From Oidiodendron maius Zn (Eukaryota > Ascomycota > Leotiomycetes > Myxotrichaceae), in the NCBI GenBank assembly GCA_000827325.1, contig KN832876.1, positions 1,612,001 through 1,676,000 of the forward strand: a DNA stretch of 64,000 bases. The letters are read 5' to 3'. A program made the translations under genes and the position numbers. The notes under the pieces are model-generated. The model worked only from the letters and a program-made list of their open reading frames with translations. It was not told where the DNA came from and did not search any database. Of the stretch, positions 45,533 to 56,790 are shown piece by piece (positions within the stretch are counted from its first letter, which is position 1; each line of letters opens with the position of its first letter).

Positions 45533-45730
45533 CCCATATCAATTAAAGTACTTATTTCATAAGAGCGAATAATCAAGAAGACCTGTTAAAGCCGAACCAC
45601 GCTGACTGGAGCGAAATCGCATTGATAGATAGTGAGTGAGATGGTGTCCATGCATCAACTTACGATATTTATTTACTCAGATACCCGAGCTCACCTCAAA
45701 CCCCGCCGAATTTTTAATATGCACACGACC

Positions 45731-45778
45731 ATGGGTTTGCACGCCTTCCGCTGGCTCTGGACTCTACCTCGCCAGTGA
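45731..45778 (+). promoter_or_regulatory. Upstream ORF of the SAM-carrier gene (15 codons plus stop)
   Basis: ATG at 45731 opens a frame encoding [15 protein letters not shown] with stop TGA at 45776-45778, 50 nt before the carrier ATG. Whether it lies within the transcript is unknown. Confidence 0.4.
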
Positions 45779-45828
45779 AGGCGCCCCTGGCCATTCAAAT
45801 AGGAAGTCCTAGCGGTACAATTGCAATC

Positions 45829-46710
45829 ATGGCATCGCAAGACCACTTTGCTTTCACGGCAGCCCTCATCTCCGGCGGGCTTGCGGGAACCACAGTCGAC
45901 CTCTCCCTCTACCCTCTCGACACCCTTAAAACCCGACTCCAGTCACCGTCGGGCTTCCTTGCCTCAGGAGGCTTCAGAGGCATCTACAGTGGTGTTGGAA
46001 GCGCAATAATCGGATCCGCGCCGGGTGCTGCACTCTTCTTCTGCACTTATGAATATTCGAAGAGCTTCTTATCTACAAGACGGCATGTAGGAGATGCCTC
46101 TGTGGGACAGGCAGCAGGCTGGGCTGCGCCAGTTGATCATATGATAGCGGCGAGTCTGGGGGAGGTCGCTGCCTGTGCGGTGCGGGTTCCAACGGAGGTG
46201 GTGAAGCAGCGAGCACAAGCTGGACTATATCCGTCTTCCCTGTCCGCTTTGAGCGGCATTCTATCTCAACGTGGAACAATTGGTATCCCTGGTGTATGGA
46301 TGGAGTTGTACCGAGGATGGTCCGTTACAATTATGCGGGAGGTGCCTTTTACAGTTATACAATTTCCGCTGTGGGAGTCGATGAAGACATACCGGCGGCG
46401 GATGTCGGGGAAGGACAAGAGCAGCGGGATTGAGAGTGCGTTCTTCGGGAGCGTTTCTGGTGCTATTGCTGCCGGTATCACGACACCTTTGGATGTGCTG
46501 AAGACTAGAATGATGCTAGCTAAGAAGAAGACGGCTATCATTCCGCTTCTGAAGCAGATTTGGAGTGAGAGTGGGCCGAGAGCTTTCTTCGCTGGCATCG
46601 GACCACGCGTGCTCTGGATAAGTGCAGGCGGTGCCATATTCTTGGGGTCATATCAATGGGCATATAACGCGCTATCTAGTAAGAGTACCACTAAGAAACA
46701 TGTTAGATAG
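45829..46710 (+). CDS. PET8: Mitochondrial S-adenosylmethionine carrier (Pet8/SAMC)
   Basis: Intronless, 293 residues from ATG 45829. Three mitochondrial-carrier repeats with signatures [22 protein letters not shown] and [11 protein letters not shown]; the PTEVVKQR second signature is characteristic of the SAM carrier. It brings S-adenosylmethionine into the matrix in exchange for S-adenosylhomocysteine, feeding mitochondrial methylation, biotin and lipoate synthesis. The start sits just before the first transmembrane helix ([20 protein letters not shown]), as usual. An upstream ORF ends 50 nt before it. Its promoter is shared with the divergent TilS homologue (297 bp between ATGs). Confidence 0.95.
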   Translation: MASQDHFAFTAALISGGLAGTTVDLSLYPLDTLKTRLQSPSGFLASGGFRGIYSGVGSAIIGSAPGAALFFCTYEYSKSFLSTRRHVGDASVGQAAGWAAPVDHMIAASLGEVAACAVRVPTEVVKQRAQAGLYPSSLSALSGILSQRGTIGIPGVWMELYRGWSVTIMREVPFTVIQFPLWESMKTYRRRMSGKDKSSGIESAFFGSVSGAIAAGITTPLDVLKTRMMLAKKKTAIIPLLKQIWSESGPRAFFAGIGPRVLWISAGGAIFLGSYQWAYNALSSKSTTKKHVR

Positions 46711-47067
46711 AGAGACATCCCGTACAATACAGCATGAACATGGCCTAGGGGAGAGGGTGGTGTTGTATAGACGAAACTAATCACAATTCATAAAAACCTA
46801 ACCACAGGTATCGTGGGCACTTGAAGGAATATAAAACGTGATTTCGAAGATTATTATCTCCATCATTAAAGGCTCAGGGACCGGATATCTACTGTGCATG
46901 AACCAGTCTCAAGATACTTAAGTGCTGATGAGTGGGAACTATGGACTATGGTCTTCGCTCACCCAAACAAGATGCGAAGCTCAACTAAACAACCCTTGTG
47001 AATTGAAGGATATAAACATCGAATTTTCATATATCGGACAGAGTGCCGCCCATGATTAGAAGAAATT
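46711..47067. other. Convergent 3' intergenic region, 357 bp
   Basis: Between the SAM carrier and the WDR48 homologue. Nothing recognised. Confidence 0.6.
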
Positions 47068-50000
47068 TCATGCAGCCTGAGCGGGAGCTGTAGCAGCTGG
47101 TGAGGCGGATTCAGCTGCCGGCGTGGATGTATCAGCCACAGGTTCCGGTTCCTTCTTTACTGGATTGATCTCTTTTCGACCGTTAGACTTGTAGTACAAC
47201 ATAACATCGGCACCACCTTTCCAAACATGGGCACGGAGAGTCGCAAGGGTCATTGTTATAGGCAATTTCTATACCAGTATTAGAGGAGATACACGCTTTT
47301 CCAAGAGGTGAGACCTACCATGTCATAGCAATATAACTCCAGGTACTCCTCCGGTCGTAGAGCATCGGGATCTGGCTTCTCTGGCGCAGGTTCAATGCGT
47401 TCTGCGACGTAGGCTAAGATCTTCTTGACACGGAGCATACGGTTGGCATTCAACCTTGAGTTTCCATCTGGGCCAGCTATGCTGGGTAGCAGGTCTTGGA
47501 ATGGTTGCAATACAAATGAGACCTTCACCGGTTCCTTTACTGGAATCTTGTTCTGCTCCAAGGTTAGACGGTACTTCATGAATGGTTAGAGGTAGGTACC
47601 TTTAAAAGTAAATCACCAAGCCACATTGGGGCCCGTTCCTCAATTAGACTAGCGTCTTCACCGACTGTTGCAACCGTACCCCGATATAGATCTGCACTTC
47701 CACCCGATGTCTCTTCCTGAATAATGACGGTAGTCATTGACGGAGGTTTGAGAACAGGCGTCTCATTTGGCAAGCTAGGCGTGATACCACTTTCAACTTG
47801 CTGGTCTGGATAGTCCTGCCTAAACTTTTCATACTCGTGTTGGATCCGTTGGACAATGCCATGAAAACTATCGTCGACCTCTTTCTCCTTTTCCCCATTC
47901 TCTGATGTTTCGGAGCTATCCTCGGCTTTCTCGTCTACGACGACAGGTTTTTCGGTATTGGTCGATGCAGAGCGACCCAGTTTCTTGCTGCCAAATGACA
48001 TTCCCATCCGAAACTTCTTTCCAAAGAGGTTACCACCATCCTTGCCGCTAGTCTCTTTGTCTCCATCTGTAGGGGATTTTGGGGTCTTGCCATCGTGCTT
48101 TTCCGCAGCCGCAAGTGGCTTTGTGCTAGGCTCGGAAGAAATTGGAGTGGTGGAGAAGTAGTCGCCAGATTTATCTGCAGAGGTCCGGCTCGTCTGCGAT
48201 GCTCCCTTGCCTGATGTAGCTTCATCTTCTGGGACACCTGGCAGATGAGAAGGCATTGCTGGAGTTGCAACACCGATGCCCATGCCCGGGGTGGCTGCAA
48301 CTGAGTTCCCGTTTGCTCGAGGAGTGGTGGCACCCACCGTATCTTGCCAGGTAGTGGTTGGTGTGGGGGGCATCTGAATAGAAGTCGGTGCATTAGTGCG
48401 CTCACCTCCCTGTTTCACATTCTCGTTCAATTCCTTGCGATGCACCTCATCTCTCTTGATCATTTCGTCAATGAGATTGGCGAAAATGTAACGCAGTACC
48501 CATTTTCCAAGGTTGACTGCGGCGAGAAGTTAGAAATGCAGACGTCCGGTGGTCAGGGAACTTACTTCTTTGGTCATCCCGGAACTCGACAGGTTCTTCC
48601 AACTCCAGCTCATCTGCATACATTTCAGCATCGAAACAATTGTACTCCTCGAGCACTACTGCCAGGCGGCCAGTTCGGGTGTCTATGGAGCACCAAGGTG
48701 CAACAGCCTCCATGGTGTTGATTTCTGGTTCAACATCTTCGAGATGTCGTTTACCAAACGATTGCACGGGTATACACTATTGCCAAATCAGTGTGAATCG
48801 AAGACGTCTGGAAAAAGTATACCCTGAGAAGATCCCAAAGCAGAACATCGCCAGCAGTATCCAATGTTAAGGCCCTCCGTCTATCATTTAGCAATTTATG
48901 CTTTACCAAGCCATGCTGTCCCTCAATCGTGTCTTCTGGTAGAGTATGAATTGGTACAATAACCCTCATATCTGCATCAACGATAACCTCGGATCCCTTT
49001 CGAATGCTTAAGGCAGTTGATAGGTCCGCTTCTATAGTAGCTGCTGCAGGAAATGTTGCTGTATTTGAGATTTTCAAAACCGCTTGTGAAGGTACCTCAT
49101 TCTTAGAACTTCCGTTTGCTTCAGGAGAGTCTCGTGGCATCCGTTGCGAAGCTACAGGAGAATTACGGGGAGGTTTATATGCTTCAGGTAGTTGTATGTC
49201 GTCTCCAGTATCAATATTCGCCCAGCGGTTGATTGAGGAGCTTGAGGTGGCTGTCCAAATATGGTCTCCGAAAGCAATCACTTTGTTTACACCATCATTC
49301 TCTTGGGCCAAAGCGATTGAGAAACCGTCATCCAGCTCGCCAAGGGTGCCTCTAACATCTGTCTTGACGACTAGGCCAGACCTATCGCCGCTGTAGAAAA
49401 TTCCCAGTGTGGGGTCGTCTGAAAAGAGGGACCAGACACTGTCGTTGTGCATCGTTAATGTGTGCATACATCGTCCCGCCGTGACGCTCCACACCTTGAT
49501 CGTCTGATCAGAGCTTGCGGTCATGATCGTGTCACCCGTCTCATTGATTAAAATATCCCGGATGTTATCTGTATGACCAACAAACTTCGTAATTCTCGTC
49601 CCGGACTTAGGATCCCAAAGGCGCACGATGGACTCGGGGCCTCCGCTTGCCAGTATGCTCCGACTCACGCTCAGGGCATATACCGAACCCTTCTCGCTCT
49701 TGTCCTCGTCTCCCACCTCTATTTCAAGCTGTTTGCCTGCCCCGTTCAGATCCCAGAGACATATGCGGCGATCCAGGCCCCCGGAGGCAACCCAGTCAGC
49801 CTGAGCATTTGGTGTCGCGACACATTTGACATAGTCGGCGTGCTGCCCTACCGTCTGAGGCGCCTGGGACTCATCTGAGAGAGGTCGCCATACCCTCACC
49901 GTCAAGTCAGACGATGCTGACACCAGCGCAGTGTTATTCTGTGTGAGGACAATGTCGTTGACCCAGTGCGTGTGAGCCTGTGTCTGTGCTCTGAACGTCG

Positions 50001-50389
50001 AGCGAGGCGGTGCGCCGTTTGCCCTCGAAACTGTTGCAGGGTCGTCTGGAGATGCAAAGGGATTCTCGGAGGGTATTTCGCTCTTCAGATCGAGGTGTAA
50101 GTCCCATGCACAGATCGCACCATCTCGTCCACCTGAGTAGCTGCGCGCAGGTTAGCCAGTCTGTTGGTGGGATCGCGCCAGTCGCACCAGGAACGATATG
50201 CTTCTCACTTACAGGATTGAGTGGTCGCTGTCGACAGCAAGACCGTTCACTCCTAATCGATGTCCTCCTGGGGAATTCGCAAGTGGGAGGACTGTATGCG
50301 CAGAAGAAAGGTGAGCAATCGCCTACGTCCTGGATCACGGTGCGGGGGAACTGACCATAGCTTATCCTTTGCCTAGCCTTTCTCGCCAT
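47068..50389 (-). CDS. WD40 deubiquitinase cofactor, WDR48/UAF1 (Bun107) homologue
   Basis: Seven exons (50389-50356, 50291-50213, 50140-48823, 48776-48566, 48516-47600, 47552-47319, 47268-47068), introns 46-72 nt, 997 residues; every junction is in phase. The N-terminus ([19 protein letters not shown]) and WD repeats (about 20-370; e.g. [40 protein letters not shown]) form the propeller. [20 protein letters not shown] and the C-terminal DUF3337/SUMO-like part follow ([57 protein letters not shown]). A Ser/Thr/Pro-rich linker (about 585-760) separates them. WDR48 activates USP1/12/46; fission yeast Bun107 binds Ubp9. The 47-nt intron 47599-47553 was chosen for its CTAAC branch over a 26-nt alternative. 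Confidence 0.92.
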
Positions 50390-51013
50390 CACCGCTTATC
50401 ACAGCCGAGTAGCGGTTGTGCGCATCAGATCCGTGGGTCGAGAATATCGATCATGCACGCGGGTTGCCACGAGGATGTGCTGAGCGGCTGGCTAGAGGCC
50501 CGGTCGAGAGGTGTCCTATTGAGTTGTATGTTGGTGTGGCTGTCCGAGCTTGGGGTTGGGAAAGTACGGGGTAGCGGCTTCGGTATCGGTAAGACTCCAT
50601 GTCCGCGGACAATGGCAGGTGGCAGATGGCAGATGGCGGATGGGCCCTGCAGCACCAGCATCAGGGGCGCCGATCGCCACGCCTATTTGGCCGTTGGCAT
50701 TTGACAGGCGCAGATCAGTACGAGGCTCAGGTCGAGTTGAGTCGAGTGTCGGTAAGGCTGCAAAGCAACGCCCAACTGTGCGATCATGGACTATATATTG
50801 TCTCTCTTTAAATCACCGCCGCGCTCTAGAGGCGTCTTATGCGGCGTTCGAACCTCGCATGTTGACCAAGCGTTACAAATTTCCCTCAGTCAAGAGGGAT
50901 TGCATTTAGTCACCAAGGGTATCTCTCTATCTGTCCTCTGAACGCCTAAACCTGGTTTCCCTCCAGATCATTGCCCATGCGCCCATTTGAAATAACTACC
51001 CAACCGCATTCCT
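50390..51013. other. Intergenic, 624 bp
   Basis: Promoter of the WDR48 homologue and 3' flank of ULP1. Holds a four-unit heptamer repeat (50614-50641). No gene seen. Confidence 0.6.
50614..50641. repeat. Four-unit heptamer repeat, GGCAGAT type
   Basis: Units GGCAGGT, GGCAGAT, GGCAGAT, GGCGGAT in tandem, about 225 bp upstream of the WDR48 homologue start. Confidence 0.75.
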
Positions 51014-52735
51014 TCAGAGACCCGCTCGCGCAAAGTCAAAATCTCCAGTAAACCCCCTGTTAATCAGGACAGCCGCAATGTTCCTCCGCTGCTGCGTCAT
51101 GTCCCGCTCTGTATAACAGAAAGTATCCAAGCCCAGGGCCACACAGAACGCATTCGTGCACACAAAGACTCCGCAGTCATATCCATTGCTCTGGTGGGCA
51201 CAAGCAGTCCGGGGAACTTTCCATTCGGCCTCGATATATGCATCTCCCAGCTGGAACGCTAGCCACTGCCGCATGAGATCCGTGAACTGACGTCCGTTGC
51301 CCCCCATACTATCAAAATATTCGATGGTCTTGGCCACTGGCCGCACCACGCCAACCGTCCAATGAGCCCCTTTGCAAATTGGGACGAAGACGGAGTCGAC
51401 TTCCAGCAATAAGGTGCCGGGTGCCTTTTTCCTTCTCATCAGCCCTTGTGTACTGGATGGCCCCTTCTTGATTAGATTTTCGTAGAAGAAGCTGTTATGG
51501 GCGATGAATTGTGGGACTTTATTTGCGAAATCACCAACAGCGAATGGTGCCTGGGCAGCAGCTTTGTTGGCAGCATCCACAACCCACTCAATATATGAGT
51601 TAATTATTTCGTCATTAAGCCAGGCATTTCGACCCAGAAGTGTCTGGAAGTCTTTCAGGCGAAGTTCGGTTCCCCCAACTGATGTAGTGATGACTTCATG
51701 GGGGTTCCGGTACTGAGCATTATCTACATCGCTTTCCCATCGAGAGCTCAATGGTTGTACAAGAGGCCTGAGAGGTCGACGCCGAGTGAGACGAAGCTCC
51801 TTTGCAGCACGGATAGCCGCCTCTCTCTCCTTAAGCTTCCGCTCCTTCGCTAATTTTAACCGCTTCTCGGTGATATATTCAGAAGGGCTTAAGAACGCGG
51901 GAACATTCTCATCATCCGGGGAGAGCAGCAGGGTATTCATGCGTTCTTCCAAAGAAGCTTCATTATCCCACCCTGGCGGACGAAGTTTGCTTCGCGAAGG
52001 ATATTCGGCTGCCTGAGATGGTCTGCGTATAACAGGTACGGACGACAAACCAATCTTGGCCTCAGAAGCTTGTGGAAGAGGTCGCGGCGTAGACACGGTA
52101 TTGATAGAAGATGAGGGACTAGAGCCTAGCCGATCCATTTCATGGGACGAACTTTCATCATCTGAGGTCGACTCTGGCGTCCTCGGCTCGAGTTTCGAGC
52201 TCTTTTTGAGGAAGCCAAGATCCGGGGGAGCCCAGTAGTTGTCGATACGTTTTTTAATATCCTCCTCTGTAACGCAGCCTGTATAGTCCAGTTGACCGCA
52301 GCCCGCCATCGGCTGTTCGCTGACAGATGGCCTCGACTGCCGCTCTTTTGGATGCGATCGCACCCTCCGGCGCTTGAGGGTAGTTACGCCATCATTTCTC
52401 TGTCGTGATGATTGTATATGGGTATTTGCGACAACTGAGCCTGCGTTAGTGTCTGAATCAATGCTTAAAATCCGTATCACCCACTATCGCTTGACGTATA
52501 GCTCATGTTTGTGTATGCTGGAGCATTGAATCTGCTGGTATACCAGGCTCTACACACCGTCCAAGCCTGCGAGATTGCGTTGTCGATCGTCGTCATAATC
52601 GTAGAGGCACGTACGGGCTACATATAATGTTAGATGTGGCGCGCGACTTGGGCAGCTGGCAAACAGCCTCACCTCTAGTATCTCCACTGAGTTCGCGTTC
52701 AGCTCGTGGTCGGCCGTTCTCTTCTGGCTGGTCAT
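51014..52735 (-). CDS. ULP1: SUMO-specific protease Ulp1 (C48 cysteine protease)
   Basis: Exons 52735-52673, 52617-52485 and 52440-51014; introns of 55 and 44 nt; 540 residues. It matures SUMO and removes it from targets, usually at the nuclear pore. The catalytic triad is visible: His425 (GAHWTVG), Asp442 (EYFDSMGG) and Cys488 (GYDCGVF), with NAWLNDEIINSYIEW at the domain start. The N-terminal half is basic and disordered with a coiled stretch (EKRLKLAKERKLKEREAAIR). The large frame has no ATG at its 5' end. The first two exons are inferred: ATG 52735 (MTSQKRTADHELN), a CTAAC-branch intron, then a second exon (PVRASTIMTTIDNAISQAWT). The 44-nt intron (52484-52441) is the least certain junction. 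Confidence 0.9.
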
Positions 52736-54290
52736 TTTGATGACTAGACCGTGATACGAAGACGTGTTATCTAAGTGTGCGTCGAGATGCGATTGGGTGA
52801 GTTCAGCTAAGTTACACTCAGTTCATCTTTAGAGGCGGAGGCCAGTGTACAGTATGGCACTATATGGTCGATAGAAAGCCTGCGACTCCAAGCCAGAGGC
52901 CATATGGCGACTCGGCCCTTCTAAGGAGCTTGGATTCGTGGTTGTTTGTTCCCTAGTGTCTATAGTATCAAAGAAAGCTGTGCGGGATGTTGCGAGGCGG
53001 CTGGATTTAAAAGTTGGGGCGGCTGGAAGTACCACCAATACAGGCACCCACTATCGACAAGACGCGGCAACATTCAATAAGCAGATCCTCGCACAACTCG
53101 CGTCACCACAATTAGGCCGGTACATTTATTATGCGAAAGAGGATATTACAAATGCATGAGATAGAAGCTGGTTAGGAATTATATTCCATATAGCGTCAAC
53201 GTAGATTTTCTCTAGTACGCTCCTTTTGTGCACCCGACAATGCTCTAATACTCTAATCTAAAGGTAGGCTGGCTAAACCTAGAAAGAATCACCTATAAGA
53301 CCGGAAGTAACTAAGCCTGTCTCTTCGAGTATTAAGTTCTTAATGTTTAATCTACCCTTCTTCGGTTTTGTTTCGATAGGCATCAAGCTTATAGATAGGA
53401 ACCTAGAGCTGTCTACGGCTTGGCTTTGCTCTATACTTTGGACTATAGATGACTGTCCAGTTATTCTTAACTATTATTCTAAAACCGGGAAGAGCAGATA
53501 ACATAAGCTTGCTTATATAGGGGGTATACCTCCCTTGTGCTAGGCGCTATTTATCAAGCAGCTATGTAAGACACTAGTGTTGTATTCAATACTTATTGTT
53601 GTGGATTCTTCAGTAAGTTCACTATTGATATATTAGAAGGGTCTTGTATTTTCGAAATAGGGAGGTGCAAAAGAGAATTGCTTGCCCAAATTTCAATCCT
53701 AGAAACCGAAAATCTAACCGGGAATTTAAGTCAGTGCTTCGCAGCTACCCTGACGCCACTATACCAGCGGTTTTCTAGCTACTAAGCAAGGATTATGAAG
53801 TATATTATTTCAACCTTATATAGCCTACTTATAGTAGTTATCTTCTTATAAAATTAGCTTCTAGCCACTTCTTTGCATCCTGTAATCGTTTATTCGGAGG
53901 CTTAGAGTAGTTAATTAAAGGGCTTAGTGAACGTGGAGGAGGGGTTGTAAGTTAAGGGGTTTGAGGTAGCTAGAAAGAGGGTTGAAGTTGTCCTGATATG
54001 TTAGATTTTTAGGGTTGCGAGGCCTAGGTTATCGAGGGTTTTATCGAGTAAATGCTTAGCTATACAAGGGTGGGGATTCGAAAATGATCCTGTCAGAGGT
54101 TATAAGATTGATGGGCTTATCATGGTGAGGTTCAATACAGGTGTTTGGTGTGTGTATTGTATTGCCAGAGGTTCTAGGTTGCATATAACCACAATATATT
54201 TATATTGTGCGCCTTCGCTCGCTCCGTTACGTCCCGATATGACTATTCAGCATCAATAGTACAGATATTGAATTACAGTGCATTTAATGA
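52736..54290. other. Gene-free region, 1.6 kb, including a RIP-like tract
   Basis: Holds the ULP1 promoter at its left (to about 53,150) and an AT/TA-rich tract (about 53,170-54,240, listed separately). No gene supported. Confidence 0.7.
53170..54240. repeat. AT-rich, TpA-rich tract, probable RIP-degraded repeat relic
   Basis: Composition changes abruptly: many TpA dinucleotides (TATATAG, CTTATAG, CTAATA strings), few CpA, no ORF of note, unlike the flanking genes. That is the signature of repeat-induced point mutation (C to T at CpA), which acts on duplicated DNA in Pezizomycotina. No terminal repeats or coding domain could be recognised, so the parent element's family is unknown; it looks old and heavily degraded. 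Confidence 0.55.
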
Positions 54291-56295
54291 TTATAACTGA
54301 GCTCTCCGTTCTCCAAGCTTCTTAGAGCAAAACGTCCCAAAATAACGATTCAGAGCATCCACAGTCTCACTGCCCTCGATTAGGCTGACGACGATACCAA
54401 CATAACCGTCTGGCCTTACTACGATAATCCCTCCTTTGTCCTGATCCAGTCCCATCTTTGCATGCGACGCAGCCTTTGCGTCCGGCACTCGATAGTCCCA
54501 GATATCGTCAGCGTAGATGTGGTCCCTATATCTGGCCAGCGGCTGCGGAACATCGCTGGCTATATCAATATCGCCCCGCTTACTAGCAAAAATGGTGCAG
54601 AACGTGAAGAATTGACTGTGTGGGTTGTGCTTCTCGTGGTGCGAAATAGAGTTGAGGTCTGGCCGTAGATACGAAGAGAAGAAAGATGACTTCTTATCGA
54701 GGTTGTTGGCAAAATCTTGAAGAGCTCGACCTGTAAACGAAGGATTTCCTGCAAATACGTAGACTCTGAAGGACCCGTTAACTGGAATTTCTTGCTCTAG
54801 ATGGACCGTATTTGCATCCACAACGCGGGTAACGTTGGAATTGATGAAAATGCGTCCTGTGCGATTCCGGCTACCATCGGGATCGATGATGCTCGACTGC
54901 GCTGGATGCGAAGGAGACCAATTAAGAGGGTTGGGGCCGTAGGCTACACCGTAGCCGCTGGTAAATTCACACGACTCCTTAAATGTCCTGATGAATTCAT
55001 TCTCCTCCACAAGTGCTTCATTTCTGGGCCCTGCTTGCGTGGCAGCAGCAATGTCCTTCGCCGCTGGTGGCCTTTGAGAAAACAAAGCTGCATATTTTGC
55101 ATCAAAATTGAGGAGATTTTCGGCGACCAGTTTTCGTTCAGGCTCATATGTGTGCAGGAGAGACCTATCAGCAAACCCACCTTCAACGTGGTGGATCTTC
55201 CAAGCCAAATTGAGGGCATCTAGGAAGGCTGTATTCATGCCCTGGCCAGCTTTGGGCTAAAATTATGGTTAGCGTAGTCTAACTTGCAGGATTCAGTCTC
55301 GTACACTATGTGTGTGACAAGCATCGCCGCCAATGAACACTCGATGGTCCAAGGTGTACTTTTCTGCAATACCTTGCCCAATGGGATATACGGAGTACCA
55401 TTCAACACGCTCCCATTCGATGCTGTACGGCAGGAGTATACGCTTTGCCATGCTCTGCACCTCTTCTTCTGTTGCAGTTTTCCGTGGATTCCAATCTATA
55501 TCTGTTGAAGAGGCAATTTGGATATATAAACGGACAAGCCGGTTCTCTCGTGGAATGACCATTATGGAGCCGTGTTCAGAATGGATAGTACATTTCATCT
55601 GCAAAAGTCTTGTTAGAACTTTATCGAGGAAGACGCAGACGTCTAGAACAAACCTTGATATCCGGAAAATCCGTCTTTACCACTCCATCCATGACTCCCC
55701 AGACATGGGCGATAGGATCTTTGTGCTTTATACCGATCTTGAGCTGTTCCCTCACAAAAGAACGCGAACCCTCGCCTCCGAACAGGTACTTCGCACGTAC
55801 GGTTTGCCTTTCCACGCCATCAACATTCTCCAAATTCACCTCCACGGGGTATTCGGGATCTTCCTTCCCGTCTGTCTTAAACCCCTTGATCGTCCAAGGT
55901 CTTTGAATACTTAAACCATTCTTATGGAGATCAGCGATGAAAACTCGTTCGATCAGTCCTTGGTGCAAAAGAGTCGTGAACGGATATCTGGCATCAATGA
56001 AGCTTGGGCAACTTGCCCATGTTCCCGTTCTTGTAATTCCTGTCCCCGCTGTACTCGGGTCCCAAAAGGCCACCTCATATACTCGAGCAGGTTCATGGGC
56101 CATTATGGCTGGTTTGAGACCCAAGTTCCGCAATAGATCTAGAGATCGAGGTTGGATACCATCTGCACGACCAGTCTTCGTTGGCTCTGCCCTATTGTCG
56201 ATGTGCTTTATTCTGTAGCCCCACCTGGCGAGGCAGGTCGAGAGCATGAGCCCGACTGGCCCCGCGCCAACGATGACAATGTCATATTTTTCCAT
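54291..56295 (-). CDS. FAD-dependent monooxygenase, phenol 2-monooxygenase type
   Basis: Exons 56295-55654, 55598-55305 and 55256-54291; introns of 55 and 48 nt; 633 residues. It hydroxylates an aromatic (phenol-like) substrate using NAD(P)H and O2. Seen: the N-terminal Rossmann fingerprint [16 protein letters not shown], the NAD(P)H/FAD motif ([16 protein letters not shown], where the usual Asp of the GADG motif is replaced), the second FAD motif ([14 protein letters not shown] / PKAGQGMN) and the C-terminal thioredoxin-like region (about 450-630). No signal peptide. The gene next to it is the RIP-like tract, not another catabolic gene, so no pathway can be read from context. Substrate unknown. 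Confidence 0.9.
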
Positions 56296-56511
56296 AGGAT
56301 TTGCAGCATCAAATTATTGACATGAAAGGAAGAACGAAAAGTATCAAGTCAGAGAAAGAGCATAGGAGATGATTTATCAATTTAAGCATCTATGTTGACA
56401 GGCAGAAGGGGAAGTCTCGGGGTCTTCGCCGAAATGGGTCCTCGGCTGTCCTAGCAGCGTGAATCACGGGTGTGCCATGCGGCATCCAAGACCCTGTTAA
56501 CTGGAGGGAAA

Positions 56512-56790
56512 TCACCAACCTGATTTGAGAACATCGAGTGGAGGCGTGTTCGGGCAGAATATACGGCAAAGGGTGGCTGCGGAGAGTGAGCCTGACAGGT
56601 TGTCGGGCGTTGGAAACGGCTGTTCGCTCTCCACACAAGCTTCCAGGTCTTCATTCCCCGCATTGGTCAGAACTCGGCTACCACTTCGGTAGGTGAGACG
56701 GACATCACGTGTTGGAACATTGTACTCTCTCGCTTGCCGTATTATCTCGACATCAAGCTGGTGTATGATTGTCCTTTGTGCGTCGGTCAT
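56512..56790 (-). CDS. Doubtful small ORF, 92 codons
   Basis: ATG 56790 (MTDAQRTIIHQLDVEIIRQA) to a stop at 56512. The amino-acid mix looks protein-like but I recognise no family. A possible donor near the end (TCAG/GTTGGT) and an acceptor near 56456 would extend it by about 20 codons. It could be an exon of a larger gene, a remnant or chance. Upstream of the monooxygenase on the same strand. Confidence 0.2.
   Translation of the reverse strand: MTDAQRTIIHQLDVEIIRQAREYNVPTRDVRLTYRSGSRVLTNAGNEDLEACVESEQPFPTPDNLSGSLSAATLCRIFCPNTPPLDVLKSGW

Noticed and set aside
43643-46710. TilS homologue and SAM carrier as a bacterial-type operon or transfer
   Set aside because: They are divergent, the TilS homologue has introns, and codon use does not stand out; an ordinary nuclear gene pair.
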